From: Diphasiastrum complanatum
Taxonomy: Eukaryota > Streptophyta > Lycopodiopsida > Lycopodiales > Lycopodiaceae
NCBI GenBank assembly: GCA_029204225.1
Contig: CM055092.1
Coordinates: 28,307,859 to 28,371,858 of the forward strand
Direction: 5' to 3'
Length of the DNA: 64,000 nt
Position numbers and translations under genes: made by a program. Every line of letters starts with the position of its first letter. Positions within the stretch are counted from its first letter, which is position 1. Under the pieces are notes generated by a model. It saw only the letters and a program-made list of their open reading frames with translations, searched no databases and was not told the origin of the DNA. Shown piece by piece: positions 52,291 to 63,084 of the stretch.

Positions 52291-54143
52291 GCAAGGCTTA
52301 CAAAGTGTACATTCCTTCTACAAAGAAAGTTGTCATAAGTAGGGATGTCATCTTTCATGAAGAGAATGTTTCCAATGTTGTTGATGTTGATGTTGATGTG
52401 CCTACTAATCATCATGATGTGCAAGATGTCTTGGATGAAGATGGAGATGCCACTCCAAAGCAAACTTCAAGGAAGACTCAAAGGCAAAGGGCTAAGCCAT
52501 CAAGGCTAACCTATGATGAAAAAGGAAAGCAAGTGGTGGACAACTCTAACTTTGCTTTTCTTACCTCTTTTGATGAACCAACTTGTGTAGGTGAAGCAAT
52601 TCAAAAGAAGGAATGGATCCAAGCCATGGATCATGAGCATCAAGCACTCATCAAAAGCAACACATGGAGGTTGGTAAAGCTTCCAAAGGACAAGAAGACA
52701 ATTGGTTGTAAGTGGATCTTCAAGATCAAGACAAATCAAGATGGATCAATCAACAAGTACAAGGCAAGGTTGGTGGCAAAGGGGTATGCTCAAGAATATG
52801 GTATTGACTATGATGAGACCTTTGCACCCGTGGCAAAGATGGTAACTATTCGAATCCTAATCTCTCTTGCAACTCTTTATGATTGGGATATGTGGCAAAT
52901 GGATGTTACTAATGCCTTCTTGAATGGTGATCTTGAAGAAGATATTTACATGGAGCAACCCGAGGGCTATGTTTCACATGATGAGCCTAATCATGTGTGC
53001 TATCTCCAAAAGAGTTTGTATGGGCTAAAGCAAGCACCAAGGAGTTGGTATGCTAAGCTCAATTCCTTCTTACTTTCTCAAAACTTTGTTATGAGTGAGT
53101 ATGATCATTCTCTCTACTTTAGATTGAATGAAAATGATATCACTTTACTTTTGATCTATGTTGATGACATTATCTTAAGTGGTGGTAACAATCTAGATAT
53201 AGATGAAATCAAGATGGCACTCAAAAGAGAGTTTGAAATTCAAGATCTTGGTAAACTTCATTATATCTTAGGAATAGAGATTATTAGAACTTCTAAATCT
53301 ACATTCATATGTCAAGAAAAGTATGTTAACTCTATTCTAAAAAGGTTTCATATGGAAGATTGTAAAGTTGTTTCTACTCCTATGGAATCAAATGTAAAGC
53401 TAACTACAAGAAGTAATGAAAGATCCTTCAAGGACATTACTCTCTATAGAAAGCTAATAGGATCTCTTATATGGTTAACCATCACAAGACCTGATCTAAG
53501 CTTTGTGGTTGGTAAACTAAGTCAATTTATGCAAGATCCTAGTGAGGCTCATTGGAAGCTAGGAAAGAGAGTACTTAGATACATCTCGGGATCTAGAGAT
53601 TTTGGCATCTTGTATGGAGGTACTACACCTAACCTTTGTGGATTTTCAGATTCAGATTTTGCAGGTGATCAAATGGATAGGAAGTCAACAAGTGCCTTTG
53701 CAATCTATCTTGGAGATGGAGTGGTCTCATGGCTATCAAAGAAGCAACCAACTATCTCTCTATCTTCCACCGAAGCCGAGTACAAGGCATTAACAACATG
53801 CACCAAGGAGATTCTTTGGATCAAGAGGATGTTATTGGATCTTCACTTGCTGGAACCAGAGAAGACTCCAATTATACTTTGTGATAACCTTTCAGCCCAA
53901 AGCTTGGCAAGCAATCCTGTTTTTCATGCAAGGAGCAAGCACATTGAGATTGCTCACCATTTTGTGAGAGATCAAGTCATTGCCAAAGAGGTGGAGCTTC
54001 AACATGTCTCTTCAAAGGAGTGTGTGGCTGATATCTTCACCAAACCATTGGGAAAGGACCTATATTTAATGCATAGATCTAATTTTGGAATGTGCTCAAA
54101 GACTATGTTGAAACTAGCATCCAATGTTGAAGAGGGAGTGTGA
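52194..54143 (+). CDS. CopE2 polyprotein, integrase C-terminus, RT and RNase H
   Basis: A 649-codon frame continuous with the previous one apart from 5 bp. Integrase C-terminus is 8-60 (GVFVGYSEVSKAYKVYIPST) and the linker has RQRAKPSRLTYDEKGKQVV. RT spans about 135-400 with Asp237 (MDVTNAFLNG) and YVDD at 322-325. RNase H has Asp486 (SDSDFAGD), Glu527 (SSTEAEY) and Asp564 (LCDNLSA). It ends EEGV, with the last codons overlapping the tract GAAGAGGGAG and the 3' LTR start at 54139. The ATG given is fortuitous; translation would come from the upstream ORF if the frame were intact. Confidence 0.95.
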   Translation: MYMSCFVNITLDDRTKEDPSSKKGVFVGYSEVSKAYKVYIPSTKKVVISRDVIFHEENVSNVVDVDVDVPTNHHDVQDVLDEDGDATPKQTSRKTQRQRAKPSRLTYDEKGKQVVDNSNFAFLTSFDEPTCVGEAIQKKEWIQAMDHEHQALIKSNTWRLVKLPKDKKTIGCKWIFKIKTNQDGSINKYKARLVAKGYAQEYGIDYDETFAPVAKMVTIRILISLATLYDWDMWQMDVTNAFLNGDLEEDIYMEQPEGYVSHDEPNHVCYLQKSLYGLKQAPRSWYAKLNSFLLSQNFVMSEYDHSLYFRLNENDITLLLIYVDDIILSGGNNLDIDEIKMALKREFEIQDLGKLHYILGIEIIRTSKSTFICQEKYVNSILKRFHMEDCKVVSTPMESNVKLTTRSNERSFKDITLYRKLIGSLIWLTITRPDLSFVVGKLSQFMQDPSEAHWKLGKRVLRYISGSRDFGILYGGTTPNLCGFSDSDFAGDQMDRKSTSAFAIYLGDGVVSWLSKKQPTISLSSTEAEYKALTTCTKEILWIKRMLLDLHLLEPEKTPIILCDNLSAQSLASNPVFHARSKHIEIAHHFVRDQVIAKEVELQHVSSKECVADIFTKPLGKDLYLMHRSNFGMCSKTMLKLASNVEEGV

Positions 54144-54793
54144 AAATTGTCAACATTTCCTAGCTAGTTTGAGGCCTAAATTGGCTAAAATTGTAAATAG
54201 TTTTGGTTCTGTAGTTTCACACGTGTGAACCAGGCCACAATGTTTTTATTTACTGTATTTTTTCAGTATGATGAAGTGTCAAACTTCATACCCTTCAAAA
54301 TGAGACCATTTTGATGTATTTTGGTCATATAAGCCATTTTTAGCTATTTTTCCTATATAGGGAATATCTAGGGTCAAGTACCTTCTAGAGAGAGGAGAGA
54401 GAGTCATCTTCCTCATCCATAAATAGTAGGGAAGTCGTGGAGAACAGGTTGGAGAAACCTTTTGTATGCTTCATTGAGATCAATAGATCATTGTCATTGT
54501 TTCTTCCTCCATTGAGAGCATTGTTGTGTGTATTGTCTTCAAGCTATTGTGTATGATCTTAGGTGCTTTCCAAAAGTGATAGGCTGATGTATTATGGACT
54601 GTATAATGCTATTTTGGGCCGCACTTGATGTTTATGAAAGTTTCCATTTGTGATAAATGCTTTTTGATCAAGTTCTTTGCATTCTAGGTAGCATAGAATG
54701 TGTTGCCAATTCCTAGCTTATGTAGTTTGGAGTGCAAGCATTCAAGCCAATGATCTTGGAGTTTAGATCCACTTAGGATCTGTATTTTTCACA
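54139..54793 (+). repeat. CopE2 3' LTR
   Basis: A 655-bp LTR, about four differences from the 5' copy (for example GGTCACAC to GGCCGCAC near 54617). Followed by GGTGG. Confidence 0.96.
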
Positions 54794-54798
54794 GGTGG

Positions 54799-55776
54799 CA
54801 ACCTATTGGAGGCAAGTAAGGATCCTAAATGCAACCTTTGTGGCAAGAGATATCATTTTGTCTCAAGATGCTACAAAATGAAGACCAATTCATCCAAGGA
54901 GAACCAAAGCAAAGGGGCCGAGGTGAAGGATGGAGCTTCAAGTGAAAAATGCAAAGGCAAGAAGGACAAATCCAAGGAAATGTGTTTCCTTTGTGGAAAG
55001 ATACATGAGGCTTGGAGTCTCACAAGGACTTACAAGAGTTGTCTTCAAAAGTCCATCACCACACATTTCAAACCTCTAGAAGTTTTTCATTTGGAAGTGC
55101 ATTGTTTGGTTCAAGATGCAAAGAAAGATGTTTCTTTCATGAATGTCACTTGGATTTATTTCATGTTCTTGGAAAGCATTTTGTTTGGAACTTTGGATAA
55201 GTTCAAAGTTATTGTTATGATCCAAGAGAAACCAAGCAAAATTAAGGAGGAGCAATCACAAAATGAAAATAGTTTCATTTATACTCTCATGACATCTTCT
55301 GAAGAACTATTTTGCTTTGAAGAGATTTTTGTATCTCAAATGTGGATTAAGGCAATACTAGTTGAGTGTGATGCCTTAATAGATAGCAAAGCATGTTTTC
55401 CTTGTAAACTTACATTGAGTATAAAGACAAGGAAATGGAAATGTCTTCATGATGATCTGAGATTAGAAGGAAAATCAAGCATGAAGATATGATGCGAACT
55501 CTTGGTTATTATAGCATGCATAGTCTTGCCAATGTTGATGAGCCTAATTCTCGAGATCTTGGTAACATGATGTTGGATCTTTGTGATCCTTATGAGTCAA
55601 GAAGGACTCTTTATTTTCTCATGGAATTTCAGCTATTTTTAAGGAGGAGGAGCTTTTGGATCAACCATATGTTTCAAGGATGGAACAAATCAATGGAAAA
55701 AGTGATCAAGTGGTGCAAAGCTCTCAAGTTCATCAAAGAAGTCAACATCAAGGAGGCACTATCATGGATATGGTGA
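54799..55776 (+). CDS. CopE-host ORF: CCHC knuckle plus unknown region ending LSWIW
   Basis: The frame continuing from 48341 encodes NLLEASKD, then directly a knuckle CNLCGKRYHFVSRC, a basic linker and a second partial knuckle CFLCGKIHEAWS. The Gag capsid is deleted. About 200 unrecognised residues follow to a TGA at 55490, where an overlapping ATG (ATATGATG) opens a 95-codon frame ending KEVNIKEALSWIW. That C-terminus aligns with the CopNA1 ORF (LDLHDPYE / LDLCDPYE; LSWIW). Knuckle retention suggests RNA binding; the rest is unknown. A single-base indel could join the two frames. Confidence 0.72.
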
Positions 55777-55893
55777 TCTTGGATCTTCATCAAACTCATT
55801 GGCTAATCTTCACACCTATGAACCTGCAATGATCAGCCTTAAGTGTTGTAAATAGATGTACCATAGATGTATCAAGTTAGTTTTGAGGAGGAG

Positions 55894-56733
55894 TGTTCAA
55901 ATTGGCAAAAGCTAACTTGGTTAAATCTTGTACCATAATGACTTGTACCTATCATCATTAGACATGTGTGGAGCCTGTTCCCACGTGTGAAATCTATGCC
56001 TAAGTCATTTAGATAGATCATTAAGGTTGTACATATCATTTAAATTGGAAACTAGTGGCTAAATTGGCCAAAAACTAGTTTAGTAGTATTATGACACTTG
56101 GCACCATTCTAGTGGTAGAAAATGCTATATCACATGGGTAGGAGTGGTCTCCCACGTGTGAAATATCATATAGAAAGTTCAGATCCATTGTATATAGATT
56201 TCATACATGTCAAAAGTCAAATCTCCTAGATTGTAGGACCTATCTCCTAATTTATAGGAATCTAGAAGGTCAACACTAGCCACCAATGATGATGTGGCAA
56301 ATTAATGGAATCTTAGCCAAAGTGGATATGGATAAGCACTATGACCTGTCTCACACGTGCTGGAAGTGTCTTAGAGAGAGAGTATGATGATTTTTGTATT
56401 TGAGAAATCAATGAGGCAAGATCTTGGTTTTGGAGGCATATCTTGAGTATTCTCATATTTGTGTTGTGATTTTATGGTTCTCTTGCTTTCTAACACTTGT
56501 GTACTTCACTCTTTGTTGTAAGTCCGTACAAGTACTGTTCTTCACACGTGTGAAGGCAGTAGGTCTCAAGTTTAATCATTTGCTTGTTGTTCTTGCTAGA
56601 TTTTTTATGGGGAATTGATCTAATTCTAGATCTAATCATTGGTTGATTAGTAGATCATGTAATCTAGCTTCCAACACCTCTTGAGGATCTGATCGAGATC
56701 CATTCTTGATATTTATTTTTCTGAAATTTCACA
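55894..56733 (+). repeat. CopE-host 3' LTR
   Basis: An 840-bp LTR, TGTTCAAATTGG to TGAAATTTCACA, preceded by TTTTGAGGAGGAG. It contains ACATGTGTGG, CCCACGTGTGAAAT (two) and the pair TCCGTACAAGTACTG / TTCACACGTGTGAAGG at about 56522-56555. Confidence 0.93.
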
Positions 56734-57540
56734 CAAAGCATTGGAAAATTTTCACTTGATCATTAACCCTCATTTTTATGTTTAAGCTTTCACAAATAAT
56801 TATCAACAATGCATTTTTCACGCATCTTTTGTGGCCAAAAAGTTGTTTGGTTGTATGTTGATAGTGGCAAATTCTTTTGTTTTGTGAGATACTCAAGAAG
56901 TTTTGTGGTTTCATCCACAGATGAGAAATTTCAATTGATCCAAACCGAAATTTCGACAAAAAGTAGCACTTTTCCAAGTTCTCCAATCTCTGATACCAAT
57001 GTAAGAGTCGTATGCTTACAAGACAAAGAAACCTCCCAACCAAATAGAAGCAACCAATCAATCTCTAGAAGCTTCAACCCCAAGCCAAGGAATAGGAAAC
57101 ATGAGAGTAGAGAGAGATCCTAGCAATGAATCAACCAAATGATGGTGTAGTAGGACGGAGTTTGGCCTCCTTATATAAGCTCTAGAAATTCTTGTGCATG
57201 ACATTGTGGTAATGCAAGGTCCTAACTCCCCTATACATAGATTCATCTAAAATAGAGTCTCTATGCATGGATCTTCTATTCATAGAATTGCTATTGATAC
57301 TCTACACATGTATATACAGTCCCAAACCTTGTATTTACTCCAATTAGTGTGTTTGGGCGGGCCTCACAAGGTCATTAATTACTTGCGGGTCACACCCAGT
57401 ATGATGTGGCATAACTAATAAGCTTGATTCACTGGAGTACTAAGTATCCAAATCTAGGACTATACTGAATCCTATGTTCAGGATGTGGACATAACACTAT
57501 ACTATGAAAAAGTTTTGGCATTTTAGAGTTCCAAATTGTG
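56734..57540 (-). mobile_element. Copia 5' end fragment: leader, primer site, LTR
   Basis: The minus strand has TGGTATCAGAG at 56988-56998, one base from an LTR edge TGTAAGAGTCG at 56999-57000. Bases 56734-56987 would be leader. The LTR contains CTTATATAAGG at about 57170-57180, usable as a TATA box. Its outer end could not be placed; about 57500 is a guess. No coding part remains. Confidence 0.55.
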
Positions 57541-58129
57541 TGTCAATTATTTAGCTTAGTGAGTGAGTGTCTAGATTCAAATCAAGTTCAATTTTCTTGA
57601 GCATTGCTTTCCTTCTAGAAATTTCTTTTGAATCAAGACCAAGGGGATCTTGCTACTTGAATCTTTGTGAATTTCAAGTAATTGCTAGTGGGCGAATTCT
57701 GGAAAAGAACTTAGAGAGAGTTGAGAAGTTCAATCTACTTTGTGTTCATTGATTTTCTCAAGAGTAGTCAATAGAGTGAAAAATTGGCAAGTAGTCTAGC
57801 TTCAAATCACTTTTGGTCCTTACTGGCTCTCAAGAAGAGAGTGAATTAGACCTAAGTGAGTCTAGACTAAGTGTTTGGATCTGAGAAAGTTGATTTTTAG
57901 CTCAAGCTTGAGTGCTGGCGAATTAGGCAAGACAATTTTTCCAAGCATTATTGACATTGATGAGGAGAGTGAAATAGATAGTGATCAAGAACTTTGTGGA
58001 TCTTGATATAATTTGTGTAAGTCACTATAAGGTTAAAAACACATTGGCTTTTACCTCTAATTACAACTCATATTTGTGTACTTTGTGTACCACAATATTT
58101 TTTCCATGGAAGCTAGTGGAACGAAGCAT

Positions 58130-58620
58130 AAGTAAAGATTCAAGTGCTACTCAATGTGTGGCAGGAAGGGCCACTTTGCATCCAAATGCTACAAGAGAAA
58201 AAATGAGGAGAGCAAACAAGAAAATCTTGCACATGAAGAGGAGGAGGATAAAGGAGAATCATCCTTGATGGCATCTACATCCTCACCAACAAGCAAAATC
58301 AACTCATCGGAGTCATGGTAGATTGATTGTGGGGCTAGCTCCCACATGACCTTTCAAAAGGATTTTTTCTTAACTCTACTTTCTTTTAATGGTGCTAAAA
58401 AATCCACATTTACATCAAGTAATGCAGAATGTAGAATATAGGGTATTGGAACCATCCCTTTGTGTCTAGGATCTTCCAAGAGAATGGATCTAGACAATAT
58501 TCTTTTTGTGCCATCAACCACCAAAAAATTGCTATGTTGGTCAACTTATGGATAGTGTTTTGGATGTCCACTTCAAGCATGGTGTTTGTTCATTTTAAGA
58601 ATGATTTTTGCATAGCAAAA
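58130..58620 (+). pseudogene. CopN knuckle-protease, first copy
   Basis: Decayed knuckle (CYS-MCGRKGHFASKCYKRKN in mixed frame), acidic linker, then IDCGASSHMTFQKDFF where the Trp before Ile-Asp is a stop and the site reads DCG instead of DSG. Non-functional. Confidence 0.8.
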
Positions 58621-58919
58621 GGATTTAAACATGGAAGCTTGTTTAAGTCTTGAAAATGAGGAGATCACTCAAGTGAAGACCTTGTCAAAGTGTGATCTTG
58701 AGTGCTTTATTCTTGGTGAATTAGGCAGGACAATTTTTCCAAGAATTATTGACATTGATGAGGAGAGTGAAATAGATAGTGATCAAGAACTTTGTGGATC
58801 ATGATATATCTTTGTGTAAGTCACTGTAAGGTTAAAAACATCTTGGTTTTCACCTCTAATCACAACTCATATTTGTGTACTTTGTGTACCACAATAATTT
58901 TTCCGTAGAAGCCAGTGGA

Positions 58920-59490
58920 AGGAAGAATGAGTCAAGATTCAAGTGCTACTTGTGTGGCAAGAAGGGCCATTTTGCATCCAAATGTTACAAGAGGAAAAAT
59001 GCACTAGAGGAGAGCAAACAAGGAAACCTCTTGCGCATGAAGAGGAGGAGGATGAACGAGAATCATCCTTGATGGCATCTACATCCTCACCAACAAGCAA
59101 AAGCAACTCATTGGAGTCATGGTGGATTGATAGTGGGACTAGCTCTCACATGACCTTTTAAAAAAAAAATTCTTAACTCTACTTTCTTTTTATGGTGCTA
59201 AAAGTCCATATTTACATCAAGTAATGAAGAATGTAGAATATAGGGTATTGGAACCATCCCTTTGTGTCTAGGATCTTCCAAGAGAATGGATCTAGACAAT
59301 GTTCTTTTTGTGTCATCAATCACCAAAAATTTGCTAGGTGTTGGTCAACTTATGGATAGTGGTTTGGATGTCCACTTCAAGCATGGTGTGTGTTCCATTT
59401 TTAAGAATAATGTTTTCATAGCAAAGGGATTTAAACATGAAAAATTGTTTAAGTTAAAAGCTAATGTTGCTTTTGAGAGTGTGAACTAGG
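58920..59490 (+). pseudogene. CopN knuckle-protease, second copy
   Basis: Knuckle CYLCGKKGHFASKC is intact (58875-59072). The protease active site WWIDSGTSSHMTF is present in another frame and is followed by a run of A at 59158-59168 that breaks the frame. The C-terminal half (LGSSKRMDLDNVLFVSSITK, NLLGVGQLMDSGLDVHFKHG) is at 59262-59489. Confidence 0.82.
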
Positions 59491-60185
59491 CAAGGAGGAG
59501 ATCACTCAAGTGGAGACCTTGTCATCATTGAGGAGGAGCATCAAAGAGATGAAGATCTTGAGGGTCAGCCTCAAAACCCGAGAGCTCCAAGGAGGTCCTC
59601 AATGACAAAAGCCGAGTCATCAAATTTCAAGCAGAGATTGTAGAATCTACATGTTTTCCACCAAAGAAGTTGTCAATGGTGGAAATATGATCTTTCAAGA
59701 GTGGAAGATTTGCAAGTTTGAAGAAGCACCTTTGGATCAACACCTTATTCAAATCATTGAAGTCTTTGGAGTCAAGTCAAGAGGAGGAGCAAGCTCAAGA
59801 CCCAAGGACTCCAAGAAAATCATTGAGTGACAATATGGAGCCATCAAGGCTCACCCATATGAATCAAGCAAGGCAAGTTGGATTTAACAACATTATTTAT
59901 GCACTAATAGCTTAATTAATGTACCATCAAGTGCACAAAATGCCTTGGAATTCATAGCTTGGCATAATATATAGTTTTGAAGTGTGCTGCATGTATATAG
60001 ACACCTTTATGGAACATCTTGTAAGAGATCCCTTTAAGAGGTGGTGAAAGATCCTTCATGGACATCATTCTCAATTGGAGTCTCAAAAGTTCCTTGTTTG
60101 TAGCTGGATTTTTTAAGACACTTCTAAAGTATTCATTTATCAAGCAAAGAGAGTTGTAGATAGATCAAGCTAAATTTGAGAAGCG

Positions 60186-60587
60186 TGAGAAATTGTCAAA
60201 AAATTGGCAAATCTACCTTGATCAAAACCATGTAAATTGTGCATACGTGGAAAGAGCTTGTGAGGAGATAGAATTTTTGGAGCAAATTGGTAATCTTGAG
60301 GTTTCTACACATTTGTCTTGAGTTTTTGTGAATGCTTTGGTATCTAAACTTGATTCAACTTAATCTCTGATAATAGGCTGTACCTGGAGTCTGTGCCACA
60401 CATGTGTGGGGTCGGAATTCCATGTTTGATCAATGGTTTTGATTGCTCTTGATTGTGGGATCCAATATTGCTTTTTCTAGATCAAGATCTTGTGACTAGT
60501 TTTGCAATAGATAGTGTATCAATCAATCAATCACTGTTGGAGCCTTATGTAGGTTCATTTATGGTCCTTAGTACAGTACTTTCAACA
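60186..60587 (+). repeat. CopN 3' LTR, internally deleted
   Basis: TGAGAAATTGTCAAAAAATTGG to TACAGTACTTTCAACA. Homologous to the solo LTR at 23318-24018 (TTGGCAAATCTA near the start, ATTTATGGTCCT..AGTACAGTACTTTCA at the end) but about 300 bp shorter. Confidence 0.82.
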
Positions 60588-60588
60588 A

Positions 60589-60732
60589 TGTGAAAAGTTT
60601 TTATATTTGGTGTGTGTGGTCGGACTATGGAGGACCTCCCTCATTCCGGTGGGGTGCTCTACCACTAAGCTACCTATCCATTTGTGTTCCTAGAGTGTTG
60701 TGCAAGGGCTATAGACTTGACACTTTCTAACA
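60589..60732 (-). repeat. TRIM LTR, left copy
   Basis: The minus strand reads TGTTAGAAAGTGTCAAG to AAACTTTTCACA. It holds the A-box-like TAGCTTAGTGG at about 60663-60673. It has about 14 bp more than the right copy near 60620-60640. Confidence 0.86.
60663..60673 (-). promoter_or_regulatory. Pol III A-box-like motif in TRIM LTR
   Basis: TAGCTTAGTGG followed by TAGAGCAC fits the tRNA A-box consensus TRGCNNAGYNGG-type pattern and looks like a tRNA D-arm. A B-box is not clear downstream. Conserved in both LTR copies. Confidence 0.5.
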
Positions 60733-60805
60733 CTCCCCCTCAAGGCGTAGTCCTTTTTAGCTACCGCCCGCTTAGACCACACCCACAACCATGGCTCTGA
60801 TACCA

Positions 60806-60935
60806 TGTGAAAAGTTATTACACTTGGTGTGTGTGGTCCTAGGAACTCCCCGTGGGGTGCTCTACCACTAAGCTACCCGTCCATTTGTGTTCCTAGAGTG
60901 TTGTGCTTGGGCTATAGCCTTGACACTTTCTAACA
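60806..60935 (-). repeat. TRIM LTR, right copy
   Basis: 130 bp, same ends, directly beside the primer site. A-box-like TAGCTTAGTGG at about 60865-60875 on the minus strand. Confidence 0.86.
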
Positions 60936-60992
60936 CTCCCCCTCAAAGCGTAGCCCTTTTTAGCTACCGCCCGCCTAGATCACACCCATAAC

Positions 60993-63084
60993 ATGAGCTA
61001 GAATTTGTACTATGAAGTTGGAATTTGGAAAAATTTCCAAGAACTTCATGTAGCACCGATTTGTTCAACTCAAAAGTTATATGAGTTATTAATTAGACCA
61101 AGAGATTTTGAGAAAGTCTCTAAACATTTGATTTCAAAAATTGATTTTTGGACGATTAGATCAGGAAGTACACGGTTTTCTTGAAGGAAAAATCTGTGGT
61201 ATGGGACGCAGACAATTCTAAATGAAAGATCTGAAACTAACTGGATTGGATTGACCATAGTAAAGTTGTATATCTTGAATGATGCCAGTTACTATTGGTC
61301 AAAGAGTATTTTGTCAAAAATTTGAGGTTTTGGTCATGACCCCTTATGGATATCTCAAATTTACAAAATCGGAAACCCTGAAAGCTATTTTTTTATTCTA
61401 AGAATATATTATTGAATTTCTTAATACCAATTAACGCGAGTTCACGTGATTCCTTGGAAGTAATTATTATTACACAACAACCTTATTCATCCTTGGCTAA
61501 TCAATAATCTTTTTCTAATTATACGGTCAATTTTCTAAGAGGTAACAAATTCTACGTCCAACAAAGAAATCTTTAAATAAGTCATTCATATGATATGTTG
61601 GGACATTAACCGTATTAAGTTATGTTGATGCAACACATATTTTTTACTTTCAAGATTTTCGAAATTCTTTTTCAAGACTTCTCCTAGGCCATATCTAGAA
61701 TGATATGACACATATTTGAAACTCGTGAAGTTTCCTATTAAAAAGGGGGAGATGTAGGTGGAGAGAAAATTATCTACGAAAGACATCTATAGCATTGATT
61801 TAAAGAGAAATTCATTATATGTATAGATGAAAGACCTTATTCTAGAATCAAGATGGATAGGATATTTTTTATTCTATTGGAATCTTCTATGGATTGTTGT
61901 TGAAATCAAGTTAGAAGATGCAAGGGAAGGAAAATTTAAAAACATTATTGTATTAGAAAAGTTACTGATTAAGAATCCGACTGATTTGTATCAAAACTAG
62001 AGAGTTCTATTACAAGAAATGGTTTGTTGAAAATTGTTCATTCTGGATGTAATCAGTTTAATCTTAGTAAGAACTAGGATCCATGAGAAGTTGATGGCAA
62101 GGAGTGAAATTTCCTCTTTACAACATATTCTTTTGAAATAATTTCCAATCAAGATTTGGGTTACGAAATAACACTCTTTGAGAAATATTCTCTCTTAGAG
62201 CTAACTGGGTTATAGGATTCTCAGTTAAAAATGTGTTGTTTATAGAGATCTGTGGAGATATGCTATGTGATGAATCATTGTGGATCATAATTTATTTGCG
62301 CAAGTTCTTAATCCTGTGGATCTACAATGTGCTCCTTGGCTTGAGTTTATATGTATAAACTAGTCGAAAAAACATAGCCATATTGATGAGAATTATTTGG
62401 AGACAATTACTTGCAAGTTAATAAGACATCTTGACGAGAAATGCTTGTTGACCTAGGAAGGATTTAGAATCAGCTTGATTGAGGGATTTTAAAATGGTCC
62501 CACACCTGGATATTCAAATATTTTTAAATAGGATACAACTAACCAAATCAGAAGTGTTACATCTAAGTTAGTTGTTTGAATCTAGTGTACATCATTTATT
62601 GATATTGTAGTTTATTGCATTATGAGTCGTTTTTGGATCAGTTAGAGGGTTATGTGCATAGGATACAAGGAACTTTTTGCTTTAATCTTTTCCCGATTGG
62701 AAAAATATCGAATGCAATCCTGGAAACTTAGGTGGAGCTAAATAGTTGATGTAAACCAAAAAGTCAGAACTTCACACAATGAAGTTCCGATAGATCCTAA
62801 GTTTTAGATCAAAACTTAAAAATAATAGAATCTAGATGCATTCTAGGTTGGACCTTAACTTTGGAATGACAGTTTTTGTCATGTCTAGCGTAAGAAAATT
62901 TGAAAATTACCATTGTTTCATAGACATCTTAAAGTGAGTTGATAAGTTTGAAACTTTCATGGTGGAAAGGACTTTTCTAGAGCAACTCACATGTCTTCTA
63001 AGAACAATAATATTCACGTTCTCTTATTATTATTGAGTAAGGATCTGATGAATTATAGTTTATACTTGATCATTAGGAGAAGGT
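60993..63084. other. Unassigned AT-rich stretch
   Basis: I see no ORF with a recognisable domain on either strand. Since a chromovirus integrase end follows directly at 63085, part of this is probably older decayed gypsy DNA, but I cannot show that. Confidence 0.35.

Larger units (their letters stand above)
48358..54793 (+). mobile_element. CopE2, near-complete autonomous copia
   Basis: A 6,436-bp element with 655-bp LTRs that differ at about four sites by eye, and a perfect GGTGG target duplication (48353-48357 and 54794-54798). The tRNA-Met primer site is at 49013-49024, and all copia domains are present in order: Gag, knuckle, protease, integrase, RT, RNase H. One 5-bp tandem duplication (CATGT, 52199-52208) is the only break I see in the polyprotein. 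It is young and the best candidate here for a source of trans-acting enzymes, or a close relative of one. Confidence 0.96.
45899..56733 (+). mobile_element. CopE-host, RT-less copia carrying CopE2
   Basis: A plus-strand element with 5'-truncated LTR (45899-46390), primer site, long leader, start codon at 48341, knuckle-containing ORF and full 3' LTR (55894-56733). It lacks Gag capsid, protease, integrase, RT and RNase H. CopE2 (48358-54793) sits six codons after its ATG with a GGTGG duplication. Without CopE2 the element would be about 4.4 kb. Confidence 0.9.
57905..59525 (+). repeat. Tandem duplication of about 0.8 kb in CopN
   Basis: AATTAGGCAAGACAATTTTTCC at 57921 recurs as AATTAGGCAGGACAATTTTTCC at 58719 (offset 798 bp). 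Both copies run through the knuckle (KGHFASKCYKRKN), protease (CGASSHMTF and SGTSSHMTF) and end GAGGAGATCACTCAAGTG. Divergence of several percent shows it is not recent. Confidence 0.88.
57541..60587 (+). mobile_element. CopN, degraded copia remnant with tandem duplication
   Basis: A plus-strand copia leader (from about 57541), knuckle and protease present twice through a tandem duplication, a little integrase-RT linker (59800-59870, PRTPRKSLSDNMEPSRLTH) and a 3' LTR at 60186-60587. No integrase core or RT. Stops and frameshifts throughout. A 5' LTR was not found. Confidence 0.75.
60589..60992 (-). mobile_element. TRIM-like mini LTR element, partly tandem
   Basis: Two LTRs of 144 bp (60589-60732) and 130 bp (60806-60935) flank a 73-bp internal part that contains only a tRNA-Met primer site (minus-strand TGGTATCAGAGC, 60794-60805) and a polypurine tract (TTGAGGGGGAG, 60733-60743). 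A second, partial internal part (60936-60992) follows the right LTR. This is LTR-int-LTR-int, the sort of tandem seen in TRIMs. LTR edges on the minus strand are TGTTAGAAAG...TTTTCACA. No coding capacity. Confidence 0.85.

Noticed and set aside
60589-60992. tRNA-derived SINE in tandem
   Set aside because: The A-box fits a SINE, but the TG/CA ends, the tRNA-Met primer site flush with one repeat and the polypurine tract flush with the other define LTRs. No A-rich tail or B-box.
61000-63084. Possible host gene or intron
   Set aside because: No splice-linked coding blocks, no domain and no long frame on either strand; could be decayed gypsy DNA.
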